DNA from: Halomonas sp. GT
Lineage (GTDB): Bacteria; Pseudomonadota; Gammaproteobacteria; Pseudomonadales; Halomonadaceae
Assembly: GCF_002082565.1 (NCBI RefSeq)
Contig: NZ_CP020562.1
Coordinates: 1,612,001 to 1,676,000 of the forward strand
Direction: 5' to 3'
Length of the DNA stretch: 64,000 nucleotides
A program made the translations under genes and the position numbers. The first letter of the stretch is position 1, and each line of letters opens with the position of its first letter. Below are positions 36,995 through 48,553 of the stretch, one piece after another. The notes below the pieces were generated by a model. The model saw only the letters and a program-made list of their open reading frames with translations, searched no databases and was not told the DNA's origin.

Positions 36995-39900
36995 TCACGC
37001 CGCCGCTACTTTTTGATTGAGTGTTGTAAGCAGAGCTTCGACTTTATCAAAACGCTGTTCGGTAGTTTCCATTGGAAATTCAAATCGTAAGGTGTCTGAA
37101 CCATCCAGTCGGTAGTGCTGTGGCGATTTTTGAATGAGTGTCACAAGCGTTAGTGGGTCAACTTGGGTTGTGCCGTTGAAAAGCACTCGTCCACGGTTTT
37201 CACCGGCTTCAATGCGCGCTACACCTAGTTGCTCAGCTCGGTGGCGAAGCTGGGTCTGGCGTATCAGGTTTTTCAAGGGCTGAGGCAGGAGACCAAAGCG
37301 ATCAATAAGCTCGACTTGTAGCTCCTTAAGCTCAGCGTCGCTCTGGGTGTTGGCGATACGCTTATACATCACTAGGCGCTGCTGTACGTCGTGAATATAG
37401 TCGTCTGGAATCAATGCTGGCAGGTTGAGGCTAATCTCGACGCCGGTGTTAAAGGGGGCATCAATGTTAGGTGTTTTGCCTGCTCGAATAGCCTTCACCG
37501 CGCGATCCAGCATTTCCATGTAAAGCGTGTAGCCGATGGTTTCCATTTGGCCGCTCTGCTCGTCGCCTAGCAGCTCGCCCGCGCCGCGAATCTCCATGTC
37601 ATGACTTGCTAGGGTGAAACCAGCACCGAGGTCATCAGAGGCGCTAATCGCTTCCAGGCGTTTAACGGCATCTCGTGTCATTGCCTTGGGGGGAGGTGTT
37701 AGTAGGTAAGCGTATGCTTGATGGTGGCTGCGGCCAACGCGGCCACGCAACTGGTGAAGCTGTGCCAGGCCGAACTTATCGGCGCGCTCAATCAGAATTG
37801 TGTTGGCGCTGGGCACGTCAATGCCTGTTTCTATAATGGTAGAGCACACAAGCACATTGAAACGGCGATGATAGAAGTCTGACATTACTCGTTCAAGGCT
37901 GCGCTCGGGTAATTGGCCGTGGGCGACAGCGACCCGTGCCTCTGGCACCAGCTCGCGGATTTGTTCGGCAGCGTTTTCAATCGTTTTGACTTCATTGTGC
38001 AAAAAGTAAACTTGTCCGCCGCGTAATATTTCACGCAGCAGGGCTTCTTTAATGACGCTACTGTCTCGCTGCTGCACAAACGTCTTGACCGATAAGCGCC
38101 GCGCTGGCGGTGTGGCGATAATCGAAAGGTCTCGGATGCCGCTCATGGCCATATTAAGGGTGCGCGGAATTGGTGTTGCCGTTAGCGTCAGAATGTCGAT
38201 TTCGGCGCGCAGCGTTTTGAGTTTCTCTTTCTGTGCGACCCCAAAACGGTGCTCTTCATCGATAATTAAGAGTCCCATTTTGGGAAGCTCAACGCTTTTA
38301 GACAGCAGTTTATGGGTGCCGATTACGATGTCAGTTTGGCCATTTTTGATGCTTTCCAAGGTTTGCGTCATTTCCTTGCCACTGGTAAAACGTGAAATGA
38401 GGCTAATATTCACAGCGGTATCGGCAAAACGGTCTCGGAAGTTTTCAAAATGCTGACGAGCTAATAGAGTGGTGGGAACAAGAACTACCACTTGGCGGCC
38501 AGTCTGAACGGCCAGAAATGCAGCGCGCATGGCGACTTCGGTTTTGCCAAAGCCTACATCGCCACAAACAACGCGATCCATTGGTTGGGGAGAGATCATG
38601 TCGCTTATAACCGCCTCAATAGCGGCCTGCTGATCAGGGGTTTCTTCAAACGGAAAGCTGGCAGAGAAGCGAACGTACTCGTCTCCTGGCGTGTCGTAAA
38701 TGAACCCTTCCTGGGCCTCCCTTCGGGCGTAGATGTCGAGAAGCTCAGCGGCAGTGTCTCGGATTTTCTCAGCCGCTTTACGACGTGCTTTTTCCCACTG
38801 ATCTGAGCCTAAGCGGTGCAGCGGGGCTAGTTCGTCATCAGCGCCGCTATAGCGAGAAATAAGATGTAAGCTATCGACAGGGACATAGAGCTTGGCACCA
38901 TCGGCATAAGAAAGAGCTAAGAATTCGTTAGCCTGCCCGCCAGCTTCGAGGGTTTCCAGCCCCAAGTAGCGGCCTACGCCATGGGCTTGGTGAACAACCG
39001 GTGCGCCTTCTCGTAACTCAGATAGGTGGCGCACGGCCAATTCGTTGTCGTCGGTCGCTTTTTCTCGCCGTCGGCTCTGGCGCACGACATCGCCAAATAG
39101 CTCAGTCTCACTAATCACTGCGACATCTGGCTCGGTAAGCCATAAGCCACTACCTACCAAGCTTTCAGTGATGGCAATTCGATCAGTACTGCTTAAAAAG
39201 TCTTGGAAGGTGTCAACATGGGGCAGATTTAATTTAAGCGGCGCTAGTACTTCTTCTAGCGCTTCTCTGCGGCCCCGTGACTCGGCAACAAAAAGTACCC
39301 GCGTAGCTTGCTGTGCATCCAGAAAAGAAGCCAGTTCGCTAAGGGGGTGCTTGGCGCGAGCGTTAATCGCAAGCGAGGGCAGTGCCTGGGCTTTCGGCGT
39401 CAGGGCATGACGTTGAGTGTCGTCGTCGGTTAGTTCGATTCGTGGGCGTGCTTTAATCGCCGAAAAAACATCATTAACGGGAATAAACGCGCGATGAGGT
39501 GGTAAAAGGGGGCGTGTTGGATCAACGCCTAAATTTTCGTAGCGTGACTCAATAGATTGCCAGTGCTGCTCAGCCGCTTTGAATACGCCTGGCAATAGCG
39601 CCACGCGGGTGTCATCGGTAACGTGCTCAAATAAAGAAGCGGTTTCGTCGAAGAACAGTGGTAAATATTGTTCTAAGCCTGGGGATGGAATGGCTTTCAG
39701 TGCGTCGTTATAGAGAGGGCACTGGCGCGGATCAACATCAAAAAGCGTTTCAAACTGTTCTCGGAAGCAAGCAATCGCGCTGCGGCTTAACGAGTACTCA
39801 TGGGCGGGTAGTAGCTCAATCACATCGACTTTGTTGGTCGAGCGCTGATTGCCAGGGTCGAAATGACGTAGCGTATCGATTTCGTCATCAAACAAATCAA

Positions 39901-40444
39901 TACGAATTGGCTCATCCATGCCCATGGCGAAAAGGTCGATGATTGCGCCGCGCATGGCGTATTCACCAGGCTCGTAGACCGTTTCTACGGCGCGATAACC
40001 TGCCCGCGATAGCGATTCACGAAATGAGTCCCGATTTAGCTTCGCGCCTGCTTTTAGCGTCATAACACGCCCAGCAATATATGATACGGGTGGCAGGCGC
40101 TGCATCAGCGTATTGATTGGCACCAGCACAATGCCGCGCACGCCATCCTGCAGCAAACGCAGCGTGCGCAGGCGTGACGAGATAATATCCTGATGCGGAG
40201 AAAAACTGTCGTAAGGCAGCGTCTCCCAGTCTGGGAAGGGCAGAACAGGAACATTGCTATAGAACGCCAGATCCTGTTCCAAGCGCTGTGCGCTGGCAGT
40301 ATTCGGCGTGATAACCAATAATGGCGCGCTTAACGCTACCTGAGCCAGTGCCAGGGCAGTTGCACTGCCCGGCGGCGCTGTAAGGTAGAGCGTATCGCGA
40401 ATCCCTTTTGGTTGGGGCGGTTCGAGCAGAGAAAAAGAGGGCAT
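36995..40444 (-). CDS. mfd: Transcription-repair coupling factor Mfd
   Basis: Translocase that removes stalled RNA polymerase and recruits UvrA, 1149 aa from ATG 40442-40444, the same size as the E. coli protein. UvrB-like N-terminal domains come first, then the RNA polymerase-interacting CarD-like domain (GAPVVHQAHGVGRYLGL), the helicase with Walker A VCGDVGFGKTEVAM, box II IDEEHRFGV, and the C-terminal TRCF domain. The frame is open to 40612 but that extension lacks family similarity. It is divergent from gap. Confidence 0.95.
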   Translation of the reverse strand: MPSFSLLEPPQPKGIRDTLYLTAPPGSATALALAQVALSAPLLVITPNTASAQRLEQDLAFYSNVPVLPFPDWETLPYDSFSPHQDIISSRLRTLRLLQDGVRGIVLVPINTLMQRLPPVSYIAGRVMTLKAGAKLNRDSFRESLSRAGYRAVETVYEPGEYAMRGAIIDLFAMGMDEPIRIDLFDDEIDTLRHFDPGNQRSTNKVDVIELLPAHEYSLSRSAIACFREQFETLFDVDPRQCPLYNDALKAIPSPGLEQYLPLFFDETASLFEHVTDDTRVALLPGVFKAAEQHWQSIESRYENLGVDPTRPLLPPHRAFIPVNDVFSAIKARPRIELTDDDTQRHALTPKAQALPSLAINARAKHPLSELASFLDAQQATRVLFVAESRGRREALEEVLAPLKLNLPHVDTFQDFLSSTDRIAITESLVGSGLWLTEPDVAVISETELFGDVVRQSRRREKATDDNELAVRHLSELREGAPVVHQAHGVGRYLGLETLEAGGQANEFLALSYADGAKLYVPVDSLHLISRYSGADDELAPLHRLGSDQWEKARRKAAEKIRDTAAELLDIYARREAQEGFIYDTPGDEYVRFSASFPFEETPDQQAAIEAVISDMISPQPMDRVVCGDVGFGKTEVAMRAAFLAVQTGRQVVVLVPTTLLARQHFENFRDRFADTAVNISLISRFTSGKEMTQTLESIKNGQTDIVIGTHKLLSKSVELPKMGLLIIDEEHRFGVAQKEKLKTLRAEIDILTLTATPIPRTLNMAMSGIRDLSIIATPPARRLSVKTFVQQRDSSVIKEALLREILRGGQVYFLHNEVKTIENAAEQIRELVPEARVAVAHGQLPERSLERVMSDFYHRRFNVLVCSTIIETGIDVPSANTILIERADKFGLAQLHQLRGRVGRSHHQAYAYLLTPPPKAMTRDAVKRLEAISASDDLGAGFTLASHDMEIRGAGELLGDEQSGQMETIGYTLYMEMLDRAVKAIRAGKTPNIDAPFNTGVEISLNLPALIPDDYIHDVQQRLVMYKRIANTQSDAELKELQVELIDRFGLLPQPLKNLIRQTQLRHRAEQLGVARIEAGENRGRVLFNGTTQVDPLTLVTLIQKSPQHYRLDGSDTLRFEFPMETTEQRFDKVEALLTTLNQKVAAA

Positions 40445-40728
40445 AGTCACGGTATCGTTTTGCGCTGAAACGGAAATTGGATCATACACGATCAGTACTT
40501 TTAGGCAGAGACCTGCATAAATCAAACGCAGGGTGAAGTAAGTCTTCAAGCCTTTTTTAAAGGCTGATGGTGTTACTATATTTTTCCATACATTATTGTG
40601 GCTTGTAGTCAATTCGTACTTTCTGTAATACCCCTACATGTTGTGCGACTATCCATTCATTGCGGCATGTAGGTAAGCCCAGGATAATGCTCCAGGAAAT
40701 TTCTTTTCACTACCCAATGAGGCCGCAC

Positions 40729-42192
40729 GTGAGTCAGCAAGCTCTCGAAAACGTTTTTCAGGAATGGCAAAGCAACGAAGCTCTGGCTGAGCAAATGATT
40801 CCGCTGGTGGGTCAGCTGTATCGCCAAAACAATGTTGTCGCCACTATGTTTGGTCGTTCCTTGATTAAGCGGTCCGTTATTCGCATCCTCAAAGATCACC
40901 GCTTTGTACGCAAAATTGAAGGTACTGAGCTGTCTGTTGAAGATACGTTCCCCATCGTAAAAGCGATGAGTGAGATGAATCTCGGCCCTGCCCATGTTGA
41001 CGTTGGAAAGTTAGCGGTTAACTTTAAACGCCAGGGCGGTGGTGACCTTGATGCTTTCCTGCGTAAAGAGCTTGCTGAGATCATTGATGGCTTTCAGCCA
41101 AACGGCAGCAAAGGTGAACCTCAAGACGTTGTGCTTTACGGGTTCGGTCGTATCGGTCGATTACTTGCACGTGTAATGGTCGAAAAAGCGGGCGGCGGTA
41201 ATTTGTTGCGTTTGCGAGCGATTGTCGTTCGTGGCCGTGGCGATGTGGCTAAAGATCTTGAGAAACGCGCCAGTCTGCTGCGTCGTGACTCGGTACATGG
41301 GCCTTTCGATGGCACAATTACCGTCGATGTTGAAGCGCGCACACTTATTGTCAACGGTAACGTGATTCAGGTTATTTACGCCGACTCACCGAGTGAAATT
41401 GATTACACTGCTTACGGTATCGACAACGCGGTGATTGTTGATAATACAGGTATCTGGCGCGATGAGGCCGGTTTGGGGCAGCACCTTGAGTGCAAAGGTG
41501 CTAAGAAAGCACTGTTAACTGCTCCCGGTAAAGGCGATATCAAAAATATCGTCTTCGGCATTAACCATGAAACAATTGGTGATAATGACCGTATCGTGTC
41601 GGCAGCTTCCTGTACCACCAACGCGATTGTGCCAGTGCTTAAAGCATTAAATGATGAGTATGGTGTGGTGACCGGGCATGTAGAGACTGTGCACGCTTAC
41701 ACTAATGACCAAAACCTTATCGATAATTACCACAAAGGTGACCGCCGTGGCCGTAGTGCGGCGCTGAATATGGTATTGACCGAAACGGGTGCAGCAAAAG
41801 CGGTCGCAAAAGCGCTGCCTGAGCTCGAAGGTAAGCTCACAGGTAATGCCATTCGTGTACCTACACCCAATGTCTCAATGGCTATTTTGAACCTGACATT
41901 AGAAAAGGGTACTGATGCTGAGGCGTTGAACGATTACCTTCGCCGCGTATCGATTGATTCTTCTTACCAGAAGCAGATTGACTTCGTTGATTCAGCGGAA
42001 GTCGTTTCGTCTGATTTTGTTGGAAACCGTCATGCAGGGATTGTCGATGCTAAAGCCACCATTGCAAACGGTAATCACGCCGTTGTTTATGTGTGGTACG
42101 ACAACGAATTTGGCTATAGCTGCCAAGTTATTCGTATTCTTCAGCATATGTCCAATGTGAAGTTTTTGAAGTTACCGCATCAAGCTGTTTGA
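40729..42192 (+). CDS. gap: Glyceraldehyde-3-phosphate dehydrogenase, long form
   Basis: The protein is 487 aa from GTG 40729, much longer than the usual 335 aa, because of a roughly 130-residue helical N-terminal extension (EALAEQMIPLVGQLYRQNNV) found in Pseudomonas PA3001-type enzymes. The NAD-binding domain starts VVLYGFGRIGRLLARV and the catalytic Cys295 is in SAASCTTNAIVP. The GTG has GAGG six bases upstream and gives the same N-terminal length as PA3001; ATG 40717 is the alternative. The long form may act mainly in gluconeogenesis (inference). Confidence 0.9.
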   Translation: MSQQALENVFQEWQSNEALAEQMIPLVGQLYRQNNVVATMFGRSLIKRSVIRILKDHRFVRKIEGTELSVEDTFPIVKAMSEMNLGPAHVDVGKLAVNFKRQGGGDLDAFLRKELAEIIDGFQPNGSKGEPQDVVLYGFGRIGRLLARVMVEKAGGGNLLRLRAIVVRGRGDVAKDLEKRASLLRRDSVHGPFDGTITVDVEARTLIVNGNVIQVIYADSPSEIDYTAYGIDNAVIVDNTGIWRDEAGLGQHLECKGAKKALLTAPGKGDIKNIVFGINHETIGDNDRIVSAASCTTNAIVPVLKALNDEYGVVTGHVETVHAYTNDQNLIDNYHKGDRRGRSAALNMVLTETGAAKAVAKALPELEGKLTGNAIRVPTPNVSMAILNLTLEKGTDAEALNDYLRRVSIDSSYQKQIDFVDSAEVVSSDFVGNRHAGIVDAKATIANGNHAVVYVWYDNEFGYSCQVIRILQHMSNVKFLKLPHQAV

Positions 42193-42246
42193 GCATTAAT
42201 GGCGTTAAAGCCGCAGTTAAAGCGCTTTTAAGCGCGAAGTTGTACC

Positions 42247-42273
42247 AAAAGCCACCTTAGGGTGGCTTTTTTT
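42247..42273 (+). terminator. Intrinsic terminator after gap
   Basis: AAAAGCCACC-TTAG-GGTGGCTTTT followed by further T residues (10-bp stem, four-base loop), 55 bases past the gap stop codon. Confidence 0.9.
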
Positions 42274-42331
42274 GTGCTGAAAACGAGAGCAGCTAAAGCG
42301 TCTATAGCACTTTAGGAGGCTGTCAGGGATG

Positions 42332-42360
42332 TGGTCATTGGCCGCGCTTATCTTTATAAT
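42332..42360 (+). promoter_or_regulatory. Candidate sigma-70 promoter for the nqr operon
   Basis: A perfect -10 hexamer TATAAT (42355-42360) lies 17 bases after TGGTCA (42332-42337), which matches the -35 consensus at four of six positions. It is about 140 bp upstream of nqrA, after the gap terminator. No other feature was recognised in the 42274-42500 gap. Confidence 0.45.
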
Positions 42361-42500
42361 ACGATGGATTTTTCGGGGTGGTTCAAGCGTGCTTGGGCCT
42401 GACTGGTAACAATCTGAACAGACAATAAGAATTTACTGAACAGAAATAAGCATTCGAACCCCTTACCTTCGTATATCCGATCCATCAACTGGGCGAGACT

Positions 42501-43850
42501 ATGATCGAAGTCAAAAAAGGCCTGGATCTCCCCATCACGGGAGCGCCCGAGCAGCGTATTGAAGATGCGCAGCCTGTGCGCCACGTGGCAATCCTGGGCA
42601 CCGACTACGTTGGCATGAAGCCGACGATGGAAGTTCAGGAAGGGGATAAGGTCAAACTGGGCCAATTACTCTTCACCGATAAGAAAATTGATGGTGTGCG
42701 CTTTACAGCGCCTGCCAGCGGTGAAGTAGTTGCTATTAACCGTGGCGAAAAGAGACGTCTGCTATCTGTCGTTATTAAAGTCGATGAAAATGAAGAAGCG
42801 ATGACATTTGCTTCTCATGATCGTGGCACTTTAGGGCAGCTAGAACGTCAATCTGTTGTTGACCAACTGGTTGAGTCAGGGCTTTGGACTGCTTTGCGCA
42901 CCCGGCCTTTCTCTCGCACGCCAGCTATCGGCAGCGTGCCTACCGATATTTTTGTCACTGCTGTGGATACTCATCCTCTTAGCGCTGACCCTGCGGTAGT
43001 GATTAACGAAAACTCCCAAGCATTTGAAGACGGCCTCAAGGTGCTAACCCGCCTGACCGAGGGCAACGTTTTTCTATGTACGGGCGCTAATGCTTCCATT
43101 CCTGGTGGTGATGTCAGCGGCGTAAAGACTGAGAGCTTTGCTGGCCCGCATCCGGCAGGTTTGGTAGGAACGCATATTCATTATCTTTCGCCGGTAGCCC
43201 TACACAAAAAAGTGTGGCACATCGGTTATCAGGATGTGATTGCGTTCGGCAAGCTTTTTGTAGAAGGCAAGCTTGATACGACTCGTATCATTGCTGTCGG
43301 TGGCCCACGTGCTGAAAAGCCTCGTTTATTACGCACTCGTATTGGTGCTAGTACTGAGGAACTCTTAGCAGGCGAGGTCATCAAACCCGATGACACCCGC
43401 GTTATTTCAGGCTCTGTGTTCTCTGGCGCTTCTGCTGAAGGGAATCTGACCTATCTGGGGCGTTTCCATAATCAGGTGAGTCTGCTTGAAGAAGGCAATA
43501 AGCGCACCTTTATGGGATGGCTGTCCACGGGCGCTAATCGCCACTCAATTATGGGCATCTACATTTCCAAGATCAAAGGCTTGAGTAACTACGCGCCGAC
43601 AACGTCTACCAATGGTTCTGAACGTGCCATGGTGCCGGTGGGTAATTACGAACGCGTCATGCCGTTGGACGTAATGCCAACACAGCTACTGCGTTCGCTG
43701 ATTGTGGGCGACATTGAGGTTGCCATGCAGCTTGGGTGTCTTGAGCTGGACGAAGAGGATCTGGCGTTGTGTACCTATGTTTGCCCAGGCAAATATGAGT
43801 ACGGCCCTATCCTGCGTGACAATCTCACCATGATCGAGAAAGAGGCCTGA
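42501..43850 (+). CDS. nqrA: Na+-translocating NADH:quinone reductase subunit A
   Basis: Peripheral subunit of the sodium-pumping NADH dehydrogenase, 449 aa, involved in quinone reduction. It opens [20 protein letters not shown] and contains [20 protein letters not shown] and the C-terminal [20 protein letters not shown], all typical. First gene of the contiguous nqrABCDEF operon and coupled to nqrB by one-base overlap. Confidence 0.95.
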   Translation: MIEVKKGLDLPITGAPEQRIEDAQPVRHVAILGTDYVGMKPTMEVQEGDKVKLGQLLFTDKKIDGVRFTAPASGEVVAINRGEKRRLLSVVIKVDENEEAMTFASHDRGTLGQLERQSVVDQLVESGLWTALRTRPFSRTPAIGSVPTDIFVTAVDTHPLSADPAVVINENSQAFEDGLKVLTRLTEGNVFLCTGANASIPGGDVSGVKTESFAGPHPAGLVGTHIHYLSPVALHKKVWHIGYQDVIAFGKLFVEGKLDTTRIIAVGGPRAEKPRLLRTRIGASTEELLAGEVIKPDDTRVISGSVFSGASAEGNLTYLGRFHNQVSLLEEGNKRTFMGWLSTGANRHSIMGIYISKIKGLSNYAPTTSTNGSERAMVPVGNYERVMPLDVMPTQLLRSLIVGDIEVAMQLGCLELDEEDLALCTYVCPGKYEYGPILRDNLTMIEKEA

Positions 43851-45076
43851 TGATGGGTATTCGACAAACACTCGATAATCTCGAGCCGCACTTCCATAAA
43901 GGTGGCAAGTACGAAAAGTTCTATCCGCTCTACGAAGCGATAGATACCGTTTTTTACTCGCCCCCCAGCGTTGCGAAAACCACTGCCCACGTGCGTGACG
44001 GTGTTGACCTCAAGCGCATTATGATTACGGTGTGGATGTGTACTTTCCCAGCGATGTTCTTTGGTATGTGGAACGCTGGCTGGCAAGCGAACACCGCGAT
44101 TGAAGCTGGCTACGCGTCAATGAGCGGCTGGCGTGAGGCAATCATGATGACCCTGGCGGGTGGCCATGATCCCAGCAGCCTATGGGCCAACTTCGTACTG
44201 GGCGCTACTTACTTCTTACCTATCTACCTCGTTACGTTTGCAGTAGGTGGTTTTTGGGAAGTAATGTTTGCCATTAAGCGAGGCCATGAAGTTAACGAAG
44301 GCTTCTTCGTAACTTCCGTGTTGTTTGCCCTGATTCTTCCGGCAACTATTCCGCTATGGCAGGTCGCACTGGGTATTACCTTTGGTGTCGTGATCGGTAA
44401 AGAGATCTTCGGTGGCACGGGTAAAAACTTCTTGAACCCAGCTTTAACCGGTCGTGCGTTCCTATACTTCGCTTATCCGGCGCAAATTTCCGGTGATGCA
44501 GTATGGGTAGCTGCCGATGGTTATACTGGTGCAACAGCACTCTCCATGGCCTTCCAGGACGGTATGACAGCATTGACCAACACTTACAGCTGGTGGGATG
44601 CCTTCTTAGGTTTCATTCCTGGCTCAGTAGGTGAAGTGTCAACGCTGGCAATCCTGATCGGTGCTGCGGTACTGCTTTGGACTAAAATCGCTAATTGGCG
44701 AATCATGCTGGGTGTTTTCTTGGGCATGGTCATTACCAGCACGCTGTTCAATCTGATTGGTTCTGACAGCAATCCCATGTTCGCAATGCCCTGGTATTGG
44801 CACCTAGTGATTGGTGGCTTCGCTTTCGGCATGGTGTTTATGGCAACGGACCCCGTGTCTGCGGCTATGACTAACCAAGGTCGCTTAGTGTTTGGTGCGC
44901 TAATTGGTGTGATGACCGTGCTGATTCGCGTAGTAAACCCGGCCTTCCCCGAAGGCATCATGTTGGCCATTCTGTTTGCCAACTTGTTTGCGCCGCTGAT
45001 TGACCACATGTTCGTCCAGGCCAATATTAAACGCCGTCTCAAGCGGACTGGCGTACCGGCCGAGGAGACTGCCTAA
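43850..45076 (+). CDS. nqrB: Na+-translocating NADH:quinone reductase subunit B
   Basis: Membrane subunit, 408 aa, with about ten helices. It carries a covalently bound FMN on Thr in the motif [10 protein letters not shown] (Thr229) and binds riboflavin. Start ATG overlaps the nqrA stop by one base; a second ATG follows immediately. The N-terminal [20 protein letters not shown] is a family hallmark. Confidence 0.95.
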   Translation: MMGIRQTLDNLEPHFHKGGKYEKFYPLYEAIDTVFYSPPSVAKTTAHVRDGVDLKRIMITVWMCTFPAMFFGMWNAGWQANTAIEAGYASMSGWREAIMMTLAGGHDPSSLWANFVLGATYFLPIYLVTFAVGGFWEVMFAIKRGHEVNEGFFVTSVLFALILPATIPLWQVALGITFGVVIGKEIFGGTGKNFLNPALTGRAFLYFAYPAQISGDAVWVAADGYTGATALSMAFQDGMTALTNTYSWWDAFLGFIPGSVGEVSTLAILIGAAVLLWTKIANWRIMLGVFLGMVITSTLFNLIGSDSNPMFAMPWYWHLVIGGFAFGMVFMATDPVSAAMTNQGRLVFGALIGVMTVLIRVVNPAFPEGIMLAILFANLFAPLIDHMFVQANIKRRLKRTGVPAEETA

Positions 45077-45897
45077 TGGCACAAGGTAACAACTCCATCA
45101 AGAAGATCCTGATCGTAGCGTTTTCGCTGTGTATCGTATGTTCGGTGATCGTGTCGACGGCTGCTGTGGCACTGCGTCCCGCTCAGCAGTTAAATCAGGA
45201 GCTGGACCGTAAAACCAACATTCTTAATGTGGCACGTCTTTATGAGCCGGGCATGGATGTTGAGGAAGCGTTCCGCACCCAAATCACCGCACGTGTGGTA
45301 GAGCTTGATTCTGGTGAATATACCGATCAGTTCGACCCAGATACCTTCGATGGCTTCGAAGCATCTCGCGATCCAGCCACGGGTCGTACACTGTCTGGTG
45401 ATCGTGATATCGCAGGTTTGTCTCGTGTAGAAAACTTTGCGACCGTTTATCTTGTCGGCGATGAAGAGAATCCAGACCAAATTGTTCTGCCCATTCGTGG
45501 ACAAGGACTTTGGGGTCGCATGATGGGCTTCCTAGCTGTCGAAGGTGACGGTAATACCATCGTCAGTATCACCTACTACGACCATAGCGAAACCCCGGGT
45601 CTTGGCGCTGAGGTAAATAATCCGCGTTGGCAAGCTCAGTGGGAAGGTAAAAAGATTTACGATGAAGAGGGCGACCTCTCACCGGAAATCCACCTGACCA
45701 AAGGCGGTGCAAGCAATGAGTACGAGGTTGATGCACTATCTGGTGCAACGCTGACCAGTAACGGCGTGACTAACATGCTGCAGTTCTGGTTCAGCGAAGA
45801 AGGTTTCGGTCCTTATTTGGCGAAGTTCCGTAGTGGAACTGAGCCAGAAGACGCCGAAGATACCGACACCAACTTCGACGACGTTGAGGGGGCCTGA
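45076..45897 (+). CDS. nqrC: Na+-translocating NADH:quinone reductase subunit C
   Basis: Single-span subunit with a large periplasmic domain, 273 aa. The FMN attachment motif [11 protein letters not shown] places the acceptor at Thr225, the same number as in Vibrio NqrC. The C-terminal roughly 20 residues are Asp/Glu-rich, an acidic tail consistent with a halophile. The start overlaps nqrB by one base. Confidence 0.95.
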   Translation: MAQGNNSIKKILIVAFSLCIVCSVIVSTAAVALRPAQQLNQELDRKTNILNVARLYEPGMDVEEAFRTQITARVVELDSGEYTDQFDPDTFDGFEASRDPATGRTLSGDRDIAGLSRVENFATVYLVGDEENPDQIVLPIRGQGLWGRMMGFLAVEGDGNTIVSITYYDHSETPGLGAEVNNPRWQAQWEGKKIYDEEGDLSPEIHLTKGGASNEYEVDALSGATLTSNGVTNMLQFWFSEEGFGPYLAKFRSGTEPEDAEDTDTNFDDVEGA

Positions 45898-45899
45898 TC

Positions 45900-46568
45900 A
45901 TGGCGGATGCAAATGCAAAAAGCGTCTTAACGGCGCCGATCTTTAAGAACAATCCCATTGCGCTGCAGATTTTGGGGATTTGTTCTGCACTAGCGGTGAC
46001 TACCAGCATGAGCGTTTCGCTGGTAATGGCACTAGCGGTAATATTTGTCACGGCCTTTTCGAACCTATTCGTATCGTTGATTCGGAACCATATTCCGTCC
46101 TCGATCCGTATCATTGTTCAAATGACCATCATTGCGTCACTGGTTATTGTGGTTGACCAGATCCTCAAAGCTTACGCTTATGAAATGTCTAAGCAGCTGT
46201 CGGTATTCGTGGGTCTGATCATCACCAACTGTATCGTAATGGGCCGTGCAGAAGGCTTTGCTATGTCCAACACGCCGGGCATGTCGTTCCTTGACGGTAT
46301 TGGCAACGGATTGGGCTACGGCTTCATCTTGATGGTCGTTGGTTTCTTCCGTGAGCTGCTGGGTGCTGGCAGTATCTTTGGCTTTACTATCCTACCAACA
46401 GTGCAAAACGGTGGTTGGTATGTTCCTAATGGAATGATGCTCCTGCCGCCTTCTGCCTTCTTCATTATCGGTTTGCTGATCTGGGTGCTACGTTCAGTCA
46501 ATCCTGAGCAGGTAGAAGAGAACGAGTTCAAAATGAAGCACAACACCAAGCCGAAGGAGGCCGTGTAA
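45900..46568 (+). CDS. nqrD: Na+-translocating NADH:quinone reductase subunit D
   Basis: Integral membrane subunit of 222 aa, six helices. The conserved cysteines that help hold the membrane iron centre between NqrD and NqrE are in [11 protein letters not shown] and [15 protein letters not shown]. Starts two bases after nqrC. Confidence 0.95.
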   Translation: MADANAKSVLTAPIFKNNPIALQILGICSALAVTTSMSVSLVMALAVIFVTAFSNLFVSLIRNHIPSSIRIIVQMTIIASLVIVVDQILKAYAYEMSKQLSVFVGLIITNCIVMGRAEGFAMSNTPGMSFLDGIGNGLGYGFILMVVGFFRELLGAGSIFGFTILPTVQNGGWYVPNGMMLLPPSAFFIIGLLIWVLRSVNPEQVEENEFKMKHNTKPKEAV

Positions 46569-46569
46569 T

Positions 46570-47187
46570 ATGGAACACTATCTAAGCCTTTTCGTTGCTT
46601 CGGTTTTCGTTGAGAACTTGGCACTGGCCTTCTTCCTAGGGATGTGTACGTTCCTGGCGGTATCTAAGAAGGTTTCCGCTGCATTTGGTCTCGGAATTGC
46701 CGTTATTGTCGTACTAACAATCTCGGTTCCGGTCAACAATCTAGTGTTCAACCTACTGCTGGCTGAAGGCGCGCTGTCTTGGACTGGCATAAGCGGTGCT
46801 GAAAACATCGATCTCTCATTCCTGGGCCTTCTGAGCTACATCGGCGTAATTGCCGCACTTGTTCAGATTCTGGAAATGTTCCTCGATAAATATGTTCCTG
46901 CGCTTTACAACGCGCTAGGCGTATTCCTGCCGCTGATTACCGTTAACTGCGCCATCCTAGGTGGTGTACTGTTCATGGTTGAGCGTAACTATAACTTCGG
47001 CGAATCCGTAATTTACGGTTTCGGTTCTGGTGTTGGCTGGGCGCTCGCTATTACAGCGCTGGCTGGTATCCGTGAGAAGCTGAAGTATAGCGACGTGCCT
47101 GGCGGTCTTCAGGGGCTTGGCATCACGTTTATTACCGTTGGCTTAATGTCATTGGGCTTTATGTCCTTCTCAGGCATTCAGCTTTAA
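46570..47187 (+). CDS. nqrE: Na+-translocating NADH:quinone reductase subunit E
   Basis: Integral membrane subunit of 205 aa, homologous to NqrD in inverted topology. It contributes cysteines in [13 protein letters not shown] and [20 protein letters not shown] to the membrane iron centre. Starts one base after the nqrD stop codon. Confidence 0.95.
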   Translation: MEHYLSLFVASVFVENLALAFFLGMCTFLAVSKKVSAAFGLGIAVIVVLTISVPVNNLVFNLLLAEGALSWTGISGAENIDLSFLGLLSYIGVIAALVQILEMFLDKYVPALYNALGVFLPLITVNCAILGGVLFMVERNYNFGESVIYGFGSGVGWALAITALAGIREKLKYSDVPGGLQGLGITFITVGLMSLGFMSFSGIQL

Positions 47188-47255
47188 CCGGAGCCGGTTT
47201 TCTCGGCAGCTCAGGCTGCCGAGGTACAGAAAACCTTCAGCAATAGGAAACCGAC

Positions 47256-48488
47256 ATGGTTGATACATCTGTCATCTTGCTCGGTGTTGTCATGTTCACG
47301 ATCATCGTTATTAGTTTAACGGCGATCATTCTGGCAGCGCGCAGCAAGCTAGTGAGTAGCGGGGACGTGACAATTGAAGTCAACGGCGACCCCGAGCACA
47401 CCCTGCAGACTCAGGCTGGTGGTAAGCTTCTTAACACCTTAGCTGCAAACGGCATTTTTCTTTCTTCTGCCTGTGGTGGTGGCGGTTCTTGCGCCCAGTG
47501 TAAGTGCCGAGTAGAAGAGGGCGGTGGCTCTATTCTGCCGACGGAAGAATCTCACTTCACTATGCGTGAAAAGAAAGAAGGCTGGCGTCTGTCTTGTCAG
47601 GTTCCTGTAAAGCAGGACATGAAAGTAGAAGTGCCTGAAGAAGTCTTCGGCGTTAAGAAGTGGGAGTGTGAAGTTACCGCCAACCCTAACGTCGCGACCT
47701 TTATTAAAGAGTTGAACCTGAAGCTGCCCGAAGGCGAGGAAGTTGCCTTCCGCGCCGGTGGTTATGTACAGCTGGTAGCGCCGCCTTACGATATCAAGTT
47801 CTCCGATTTTGACATCGAAGAAGAATATCGCGGCGATTGGGAAAAATTTGATATGTTCAAAATTTCCCATAAGAATGACGAGGAAGTGATACGCGCTTAC
47901 TCCATGGCTAACTACCCGGATGAAAAAGGACTTCTCAAGTTCAACATCCGTATCGCTACACCGCCTCCGGGTACGAGCCATCCGCCTGGTCTTATGTCCA
48001 CTTACGTCTTTAGCTTGAAGCCGGGTGACAAAGTGACCGTAATGGGGCCGTTTGGTGAGTTCTTCGCTAGAGACACTGATGCAGAAATGGTCTTCGTAGG
48101 CGGTGGTGCGGGTATGGCACCGATGCGTAGCCACATTTTCGATCAGCTTAAGCGCTTGAAGTCAGATCGTAAAATTACTTTCTGGTACGGTGCGCGCTCC
48201 TGGCGTGAAACTTTCTACAATGAAGAGTATGACCAGCTAGCGGAAGAGTTCCCGAACTTTGAGTGGCACTTGGCGCTTTCTGATCCGCAGCCTGAAGATA
48301 ATTGGGAAGGGCCAACAGGCTTCATCCACAACGTATTGTACGAAAACTATCTGAAGGATCACCCTGCGCCTGAAGATTGTGAGTACTACATGTGTGGGCC
48401 ACCCATGATGAACGCCTCGGTTATTAAGCTACTGCTTGACCTGGGCGTTGAGCCGGAAAACATTCTGTTGGATGACTTCGGCGGTTAA
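47256..48488 (+). CDS. nqrF: Na+-translocating NADH:quinone reductase subunit F
   Basis: Electron-entry subunit, 410 aa, one N-terminal membrane helix. A 2Fe-2S ferredoxin domain has [12 protein letters not shown] and a fourth Cys in RLSCQVP; the FAD domain has RAYSMANYP, and the NADH-binding domain has [14 protein letters not shown] and YYMCGPPMM. It takes hydride from NADH and feeds the pump. Ends the nqrA-F run. Confidence 0.96.
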   Translation: MVDTSVILLGVVMFTIIVISLTAIILAARSKLVSSGDVTIEVNGDPEHTLQTQAGGKLLNTLAANGIFLSSACGGGGSCAQCKCRVEEGGGSILPTEESHFTMREKKEGWRLSCQVPVKQDMKVEVPEEVFGVKKWECEVTANPNVATFIKELNLKLPEGEEVAFRAGGYVQLVAPPYDIKFSDFDIEEEYRGDWEKFDMFKISHKNDEEVIRAYSMANYPDEKGLLKFNIRIATPPPGTSHPPGLMSTYVFSLKPGDKVTVMGPFGEFFARDTDAEMVFVGGGAGMAPMRSHIFDQLKRLKSDRKITFWYGARSWRETFYNEEYDQLAEEFPNFEWHLALSDPQPEDNWEGPTGFIHNVLYENYLKDHPAPEDCEYYMCGPPMMNASVIKLLLDLGVEPENILLDDFGG

Positions 48489-48520
48489 TGAAGTGATTGT
48501 GTAAATTGCCTTCGGGCATG

Positions 48521-48553
48521 AACGGGGCTGGCCTTTTGGTCAGCCCCGTTTGT
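48521..48553 (+). terminator. Terminator after nqrF
   Basis: AACGGGGCTGGCC-TTTT-GGTCAGCCCCGTT forms a 13-bp stem with one G-T pair and a TTTT loop, followed by TGT. It lies 33 bases after the nqrF stop and separates nqrF from nqrM. Confidence 0.75.

Noticed and set aside
40445..40612. Upstream extension of the mfd frame
   Set aside because: The added residues (frame open to 40612) have no similarity to Mfd; ATG 40444 gives the standard 1149-aa length.
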